Under the pieces are notes generated by a model, which saw only the letters and a program-made list of their open reading frames with translations, did no database searches and had not been told where the DNA came from. This document shows positions 53,258 to 64,000 of a DNA stretch of 64,000 nt, in pieces. A program made the position numbers and the translations under genes. The DNA is from Antennarius striatus (Eukaryota; Chordata; Actinopteri; Lophiiformes; Antennariidae): the NCBI RefSeq assembly GCF_040054535.1, contig NC_090778.1, positions 15,102,501 to 15,166,500 on the forward strand, read 5' to 3'. The stretch's first letter is position 1. Each line of letters starts with the position of its first letter.

Positions 53258-54522
53258 CTGGCAGAGAGAAATCAGAGAAGAAACACCAAACATTAAATCA
53301 AGGATGACAAAATCAAATAATAAACATTTCTTGACAGATCATAGATGCAGCTATGCGAAATTAGAGTTTGCTTAGTCTATAGGAGAGCTCGTGTTCAGGA
53401 TTAACCTTACAAGAGCTTAGGAAAGTGGAGTGGATTGTGCAGACTTTGCGTATTTTCACTCTTTTAAATTTCAAAAAACATTTTAATTAAATGCATTCAT
53501 TCTACGTAAGCAAATTTTTCTTTGAAAGTTTCCAATATGAAATGTGTAACTAGAACAGCCCAATTCAAACAGGATAATTCAATATGTTTTACAAAAATTT
53601 GGTTGCCATAACGTTAATTTACTTACAAATAAGGTTGTGCCTAACTCTGATTCTGGTTTAGCTTTGATGGTTTTATGGTGAAACTTTACTGCACACATGA
53701 GTCAAGCTTGCTGTTCTTAGGAAGGACACAGAGATGACTCGTCAGCTATGAGGAGAATGCTGCACAGTCACATTGTTTGTAGCTGAAACCCTTGTGTGTT
53801 GTCCAGGGGAAGCCTGCAGGTCTGTGCACATGTGTTGCTTGGAGAGATCTCACCACACGTAAGCACACTGAACTCTTAACGTAAGGTCCTCATGTGTGTG
53901 TGTGTGAGGAGTGTTATTGTTGGGACACACGTGTGAAACTCAGAGACAGATTCTGTGGTTTTTCTCCATCCCGGCATGCGGTGCAGGGACGCGACAGGCC
54001 GAAACACCCCCGTCTAGGCCAGACTAATTTGTCTCCTGGGGATTCCTCTTTGTGTGACGCAACCCACAGTATTGAATAACAACAACAATGACCTGATGTC
54101 GTCTGTCACTCTCTGAGCCCACTCATTCCTGTTTGGCTTAAGACTCACGAGAGCGGAGGCCAGACGGTGCCCTCCGTGCACTTAGGCAATACTTCTAGTT
54201 AACCACTTATAATCTTTAGTAACTAAAATTCTAAAAACATACTTTATATCATTCCTACATTGGCAGCATATTACGATTTGCTTTTCTTCTTGAATGACCT
54301 ACAGACTCTACTTAATAGTTTCACAGTGATCCCCAAACATTCTCATGATCGTTTCTGTTCTGAATTATCACTTGAAGATTCAAACTTTGATTTACTGATT
54401 GGGAATTGCATTATACACCTTAGATTCTAATGCAGTGTGAAAACAGTGGTCAGTAAAGTGACTGTTTGTCCACACACAAGTAGACCAAGAACCTCAGCAA
54501 CACCAACCTTAATTTCATGTCC

Positions 54523-57500
54523 TCACACCATAACATCACGGATGGGCTTCTGTAGCTTCTCCTGCTCTGCCCCCGTTCCCAGGTAGGATGCCAGGAAGTT
54601 TTTATGTGATCTGTAACTACAGAAGACATTTAACATGAACAGAAAAACGGAGTATAGCAGTCAGTTATCAGATGTTCACCAGAAAGTCTTTCGAGAAGAC
54701 TATTGTTGTATTTGGATAGAAAATGGTTTTGATTATTACAGTTTTGATTTCTATTTACTGTTTTTTTTGGATTTGAAATGAAGGTAAGGTCAGATCCAAA
54801 TTTATACTTTCCCTCCACGTCCACACCTCATGGCTACAAAGCTTTAATTGCATTCCACAACATCGGACTTTGTCCCACGTTACAACAATGCCTGGGCTTT
54901 GGTTACATATTGATAAGGAGCTGGGGTTTTACAGTAAACGGCAGCATTAGAGTAACCGATAGAACGTGGTTTAAAAATATGGCTGACACGTGATTTACCT
55001 GATGTGACAAGTGAGATTCCACTACTATAGGAATGAAAATGAGACACTTGAAGAAATCAGAGTCCATCTTTTGACGGTGGTGAGTGATACCTGTATTCAA
55101 AGCGAGTGTCTGGGTGTGTGGGTATGTTTTTGATGTGTCAGCATCCCCAGATGCCAAGAACTGTTTCTGGACATGATGTGTGATTAGTAAGATTCACCGG
55201 TGAGTGGTTTGTTCACTTCATGAGTAATTGCTTAAAGCTTCTAAAATCTGCTCAAACAGTTTGAAACAATTTGAAGGAATTACAGGGTTTTAACACCAAC
55301 ACACTAGCATGAAATCCAACTACTTGAAACCAGTGTAAAAATAGAAGTTTGAACATTTCTAATCTGTCCTGTACAAAACATGCGTGGGACTCTCCTAATA
55401 ATCCCATGGGTCCATGATGCTTTAAACGTTTCATTTATACTCTATTCTAACTGTGTCATACTAATTGTTTATATGTGCAATCATATTTCTAATTTAGCCA
55501 ATTTTCTAAATTGGACAGGTTTTTTCTTGATTTACCTCCATACAGTAAGTTCCTCATCAATTGTCTGTGTGCGTGTGTATGTGTGTGTGTGTGTGTGTGC
55601 TAAATGCATACTCACTGAGCACAGGTCAGCAGCAGGATGGCGGTGCAGCTGATGACCGACAGGACAACAGCAATCACCACCAAGACTGTCTGCACCAGCT
55701 CCGTACTGCTGCCCTGATCTGCCTGGGTTTTCGTTGCTTCCAGAGTTTGGATCTCACAGCGCTCTCCATTGAAGCCCTTCATACATCTGTGGAACAAAGT
55801 GATCAAAACCAGTGTTATTGTAGGTTTCAGTTCACCTAGCTGTAGCTACAGAGTTCCTAATAACACAATAAATTGATAGAGGGATGTTCTTACATGCACA
55901 CCGGCTCCTGCAGGCCCTCTATGAATTTGCAGTAACCGTGAATGCAGTAGCCCAGGTGGCTGGAGGTGCAGGGATCCTCTATGGTGCTGAGAGTCGATGT
56001 GTATCCACTGGTGAAGAGTGTGTGTTCCGGGATTAAAGGAGTGGTGCTTTTACTCTTCTGTTTGTTCTTCTTCTTGCCTTTTCCCTTCTTTTTCTTCCTC
56101 TCATCCCTACTGGGAGATGAGTCTGTAGAACAGGAAATCAGAAGTGACTCTTAAACGAAGATCTGCGATTTATTTATATTTATATTTATTTATTATTGAT
56201 TTATTTTGATTTTGATGGTTTGAGGTGCTTTGAACACTTCCTGATCAAAATTTAAGTTTAATTATGTAGTTTTACAAAAAGAAAAAGGAAATACAGACAC
56301 TTTGGGAAAATGACAACCAACACTCCTGTTTTTCATGTTTGCACATTTGTGCTTAATTATGCTTAATTTTTTGCAATATTAAAAAAAAAAAAAATCAAAG
56401 AAATTCAAAGGATTTGTTTAAACTCCATTAAGTAGCTAAATTTTAGAGTGGAAATATTTTCTTTTGGCTTTCTAGATGAAATAATTAGAGTCTGGCATGT
56501 GATCTCAAAGTAAAAATTATAATCAAAGTCTTATACCGTATGTCCAGTGTCTAAACAAAATGAAAATAAACATTCTGACCTCTATTCCATTTCTCAAATT
56601 GAATGTCTTGCCACAGTTTTGACCAACTGGCCACAAGAAAATAAAAATATAACCAACCAATTTTTAACCTTATGTTTCATTGATAAAACAGAGATTTTCA
56701 GATTGTAGATTTAATTCCTTTTGTGATGGTGACCCTAAATCATCTAGCATTAAAAGTTTTTTTGTCATACCATGAAGACTGAAGTTTTTAGTGTCTCCTC
56801 CTGAAAGCTCCTCTTCTGTTTCTAGTTCATCGTCATCACTCAATGACCCCTGGAGGCCCTCGCCGGAGGTCGGGCTCCGCGTCACCCCAGCTAGTTCACT
56901 GGGGAATGAGGCCTCAGATCCTTGAGTACCAAAAGTACCACAGACTACTGAAAATCAAAGGGCACAGAAAACAGTCAGCCACATAATATCAGACATACAC
57001 ACATTACGAAACAACAAAAATAAAATAGAACCTGCTACCATGAAGAGAAATCAATGCAATTATCATTGAAGTTAAATTTTCTGCTAATTTACAAAACATA
57101 CATATACACATTTTCTTTGAAATTTTTTGTGTTCACAGAATCTCCGTTTGCTCCGATATTCTCTATCAACATTGTTTTCAGAAACTTTGACCCATTTTCA
57201 GGTGACTCATCTATTCATCTGAAAACACTGGAAGAAATCTGAGCTTGCATACTGTGTTCGCACTGAAACCAGTACAACCAGTCCACGTCCAGAACCACAC
57301 TGTGTGAGAATGCATATGCACAACAAATGATAACAATTATGAAAGACACCCAACAAAGTATCTGAAATGTTGACATTTAACAGCATGACTTCATCTGCTA
57401 TTTAGTTAGTCTCATGATAGCTAGTGAGTCTTTCCTCTTCTTCTCTGTCATCCTATTACTCTTCTATTTCTCTTCTTTCAATCATTGATTTTGACTCTCA

Positions 57501-57576
57501 GCATTTCATTCACACAAAAAAGAGAATACAAGAACTCACCAAAGCACAGGAGACAGGTGAGGATGAGAGTGTTCAT
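54523..57576 (-). CDS. areg: Amphiregulin-like EGF receptor ligand precursor
   Basis: A membrane-anchored EGFR ligand released by shedding. Exons: 57576-57540, 56947-56771, 56122-55894, 55786-55616, 54610-54523, in phase, 233 aa. Signal peptide MNTLILTCLLCF onward; an acidic Ser-rich propeptide; a lysine-rich heparin-binding stretch (RKKKKGKGKKKNKQKSK, ~80-96); one EGF module C123-x7-C131-x4-C136-x10-C147-x-C149-x8-C158; a membrane helix ~180-206 (VLVVIAVVLSVISCTAILLL); and a short tail ending RDVMV. CIHGYCKFIEGL resembles AREG (CIHGECKYIEHL) more than HBEGF, and the tail NFLASYLGTGAEQEKLQK is AREG-like. HBEGF is the alternative. The exon junction falls inside the EGF module, as in the family. 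Confidence 0.85.
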
Positions 57577-57697
57577 ATCCCAGCAATACAGTGTAGTGTG
57601 TGTGACGGGCCTGCACTAATCTGTGTGAGTCGGAGTGTGTGTTTGTCCCTTGCTGATAGAAGTTGCGCTGTGCTTTCCTTACCTCTGCTGGGTGCAG

Positions 57698-57705
57698 CTT
57701 TTATA
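57698..57705 (-). promoter_or_regulatory. TATA box of the amphiregulin gene
   Basis: Minus-strand TATAAAAG, 122 bases before the start codon, predicts transcription from about 57672. Confidence 0.7.
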
Positions 57706-57769
57706 GTCCAACGACTGCCTCTCTGCTCCAAAGAGAAGGGTGTGTGTGTGAGAGAGTGAGGCAGATGCA

Positions 57770-57907
<138 letters not shown>

Positions 57908-58110
57908 ATGATTAATCTGCCTCAGGGAACACATTTTCTCACACATGACGAGACTTCTGCCAGAGAATATTAAGTGTGACTGAATCACAGAACAGTTTGA
58001 TGTTTTCTCTTCTGCATTAAAACACCAACAGACCTCTTGAACTTATTGCTTCCTCATTTCTCCCTCTGTGGTCACGAATGATGCCATAATTACAATGTCC
58101 AACCATTAGT

Positions 58111-58114
58111 GACA

Positions 58115-58213
<99 letters not shown>

Positions 58214-58228
58214 ACAGACACACACACA
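58111..58228. repeat. (CA)n microsatellite
   Basis: About 55 CA units with CAGA interruptions at the right end; opposite in sense to the (GT)n tract 206 bases to its left. Confidence 0.98.
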
Positions 58229-61101
<2,873 letters not shown>

Positions 61102-61499
61102 GCAGCACAATAAACAATCACCATAAAATATTGATATTGTTTATCAAAAGGAGAATAAGTGCGACTGATCTATCTGAATAGTCTGGCCTCACTGATGTCA
61201 GAGATTATTCCATTTATCCCGACATCTTATCAAATTTCTGTAGAGGGTGTACAAGAAATTGTTTGTAAAAAATATGTATGGATTTATGTAACTGCAAACA
61301 ATATCTTTTTAAAAAACATTCGGTGAATAGGACAGATTACCAAATACATTAAGGGTGAAGCAAATACAACTTATCATTGTTGTAATGATTGGCTGGCCAA
61401 ATCCATAGAAACAGTAAATATAATAAATGCACCTGCGTTGAGAAACCGTATAAAAGGTGCCACACCCATCTGCTACCATCAGATGGGTGTGGCAGCGTC

Positions 61500-61737
61500 A
61501 TCAGTGGCTCAGTCTTACTAATAAATGGTTAAAATGACGTGTCACACTCGTCATAAAGCAGGTGCTTAAATTAGGTTTTAAATTTTGGAGTGAATCTTGA
61601 CAATAGGGCAGATACAGGAGTTCAGGATAAAAGAATATTGACACAGAATGTTTGTACTCTAGATTTGGATTTAAAGCAAGAATCTTCTTACTGTGTGGAG
61701 GCAGTGATAACCACTCTACCATCATGCCACCCTGCAG
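61500..61737 (-). mobile_element. Degraded tRNA-headed SINE
   Basis: Reversed, the right end reads GGGTGGCATGATGGTAGAGT with a tRNA-like head, close to the SINE at 49.2-49.5 kb. The body is diverged. Confidence 0.55.
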
Positions 61738-62576
61738 TCTGATTAATAGAATGAATTATTATTAATGTATTTCAGTGATCATTAGCGGATTTTAGGTGAC
61801 ATAAAACTCTTCTTTTTGTTTCAAATCAGGCTAGTTTTGTCATGAATCTATTCAGAAAGGATTAAAGAGGTCAAGAATGAAGACAGAACAAGTTGAAAAT
61901 TATTTTTATAGTTTAATAATCTTCAGTCCATCAAACGTATTTGATCTGTTACACAGATGTGTAGATAAATGGTGAGAATTTATTGAACTGTTGACAACAT
62001 GGAAGAGTCAAATAAAAGATGTAAAAAGAAATGAGAAAAAGACTTCCTGAAATAACACATGAAGTATGTTTAAACTGACAATAGTGTCAAATAAAAAAAA
62101 ATCAACGTATAATTATTTTTATACCAATAACAGAAAATATTCTTGTTCATACATAAATACTATAAAATAAATTAGCAAACGGAGAATACAGAATTGTTAC
62201 ACTTTAATGGTATCTGTAACATCAATAAAATAGTAACAATAAATACAAGCTAAATCAGGCAGAGGACTGATATAAATAAAAATATATAAAACAATGTAAA
62301 CCAGTAATGTAGGCAGTAAATCAAAAGAAAAAAAGGAGCTAGGATTTTATAATAATTCATCTCGTCGGCTGAGTTTATTTTAATCATCTTTACTATGATG
62401 TTACTGTCAGAAAGAATTCTATAAAATCTTGTGCTAACCTGTGTTAGCACAAGATTCAGCAACTTGACAGAATATTATTAGATTATGTTTCTAAATGCGT
62501 AGATCAGTCTGTGAAATCATACACTCAAAATCTGAGACTTTCCCATGCCCCTTGTTTTTGTCACACTCAAGTACAC
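61738..62576. other. Gene-free AT-rich region
   Basis: No recognisable gene. A small perfect hairpin CTTGTGCTAACCTGTGTTAGCACAAG lies at about 62429-62454 (stem CTTGTGCTAAC); its function is unknown. Confidence 0.4.
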
Positions 62577-63141
62577 TACACTGCTAAAAGTATTTGCTCA
62601 CCTGCCTTCACATGCATATGATCTTCAGTTAGAACCCATTACTAATAGAAAGGATTAAACATGATGTTGGTCCACACTTTGAAGCTATAACAGCTTCAAC
62701 TCTTACAGGAAGGCTTTCCAAAAGGTTCAGGAGTGTGTTTATTGAATTTTTTAAAATTCTTCTTCCAGAAGGGCATTTGTGAGGTCAGAAACTGATATCG
62801 GACGAGAAGGCCTGACGCAAAACTCCACACTAATTCATCCCAATTCTGTTCTGTCAGGTTGCGGTCAGGATTACGTGCACGCCAGTGAAGTTATTCAACA
62901 CCAAATCCACTCATTAAGTGTCTTTATGGATCTTGTTTAGTGAACTGGTAGCTTCCTATCAGTGAACCACGCTAGAAGTCACTGAGCTCTTGAGTGCGAT
63001 CCATTCTTTCACAAATGTTTCTAGAAGTAGTCTGCATGCCTAGGGGCTTGATTTTGTACAATTGTGGTCACGGAAGGGATTTCAACACGTCAATTTGAAT
63101 GGTTTGGATAGTTGAGCAAATACTTTTGGTAACGGAGTGTA
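62577..63141. mobile_element. Non-autonomous Tc1-like transposon (MITE)
   Basis: The left end TACACTGCTAAAAGTATTTG and reversed right end TACACTCCGTTACCAAAAGT, followed by ATTTGCTCA, are inverted repeats that begin with TA. The interior is about 565 bp and carries diverged Tc1-like wording but no transposase frame. Confidence 0.7.
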
Positions 63142-64000
63142 AAAACAATCATCTAAATCATTCTAAGCTTGTCTCTTGATTTGATACCGTGCTTTTGTTG
63201 AAAATTTCATTTATGTTGAATCAGACATTTTCAGCGAAGGATTCTTTGATTTCATGTGGCAGTCAGTCAGGACTCCTTTGCAACCTTGCATCTTCTGTTT
63301 ATTCTTGTACCTGTTAAAATAACACAGAGCATCACTTGGTACATTTCAAAAGAAGTCATCAAACATGGAAAAAAAACCTCCTGAGGAGGAGCAGAAGTTG
63401 TGACCGAGCAGAGAGGTCCAAGGAAAGGCTTGGTCATCCTAATCACTGCCTGTGGTTTGAAATGTTGCTACGTGAGGCAGGTCGTACGTCATCAGCAGCA
63501 TCACTTGAAACAAAAGCTTCCAAAACAGGCCTTCTTAAGAGAAAAAACAGTATCTAAATCACCTGCAGAATCACTTCAATTTCCCTTCACTGCATGCAAA
63601 GATGTGCATAGTCTGTTCCCTGTCGAGTAACCCTAGTGCAGCCTTGGTTGGGGAAATCATAAATATCTTTCAGCATAAATGAAAGTTTTTGGATTTTGTT
63701 TGCTTTGGTTTGTAAAAGTAAAAGGCAACAACAAAGTAATTTTCACGTAATATGAATTATTGGAACAAGCTGATGGTTTCTTATTACCTGTGCATTAAAT
63801 GTAACCTATGGAAGAATGTGATTTAAGCATTGTCTGCAGATCCAGATAATTCTGCACACTGTCATTGCTGCATGAGGAAAAAGGTATTGTATCATACTCT
63901 GATAATGTCTGTAAAGGTCACCAGGGGAAGTACATTCACATGGTTATTTTCTAATGCTGGTTGTGACTGGATTAATGACATGTTACACATTTATTCGAGC
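63142..64000. other. Right-edge gap
   Basis: Two overlapping short open frames (63336-63630) show no recognisable protein. Nothing else is seen. Confidence 0.35.

Noticed and set aside
63336-63630. Two overlapping open frames near the right edge
   Set aside because: No recognised protein and no supporting splice structure.

Overview
This is a stretch of a ray-finned fish (teleost) nuclear genome. Genes have short exons with GT-AG introns. The repeats are of fish type: an RTE-like LINE, a second LINE tail, tRNA-headed SINEs, Tc1 and hAT transposons, and long (CA)n, (ATT)n and (AAAT)n tracts. I assembled gene models by hand from splice signals, reading phase and remembered vertebrate proteins. 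No alignment was run.

Layout, left to right. (1) 0.5-1.9 kb, minus: the first two coding exons of isca1 (mitochondrial iron-sulfur assembly); the rest lies off the left edge. (2) 2.9-4.0 kb: a decayed RTE-type LINE. (3) 5.8-18.3 kb, minus: a complete tut7/zcchc6 terminal uridylyltransferase with 28 coding exons that join in phase to 1310 codons. Its introns hold a MITE and a dead Tc1 element. (4) 19.6-20.6 kb: a hAT copy with an 8-bp target duplication. (5) 22.0-23.7 kb, plus: ccno (cyclin O). (6) 25.6-28.0 kb, plus: mcidas (multicilin). (7) 32.5-42.1 kb, plus: cdc20b, whose proposed long first intron holds three miR-449/miR-34-family hairpins (33.0-33.6 kb) and, antisense, the complete gpx8 gene (34.6-36.2 kb). 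(8) 43.9-44.5 kb: another LINE fragment. (9) 45.4-47.6 kb, plus: a granzyme A/K-like serine protease. (10) 52.9-57.6 kb, minus: an amphiregulin-like EGF ligand. (11) 57.7-64 kb: no gene recognised, only repeats and a small Tc1-like MITE.

The functional heart is a multiciliated-cell locus. Multicilin starts the programme, cyclin O drives centriole amplification, and cdc20b and the miR-449 family are co-expressed helpers. RFX-type X-box matches lie upstream of ccno and just after the proposed cdc20b first exon. The block ccno-mcidas-(mir-449, gpx8 within cdc20b)-granzyme matches human 5q11, whereas isca1-tut7 matches human 9q21, so two ancestral neighbourhoods meet at about 19-22 kb. The most notable points are the three-hairpin mir-449 cluster and a Gpx8 whose peroxidatic cysteine position is serine.
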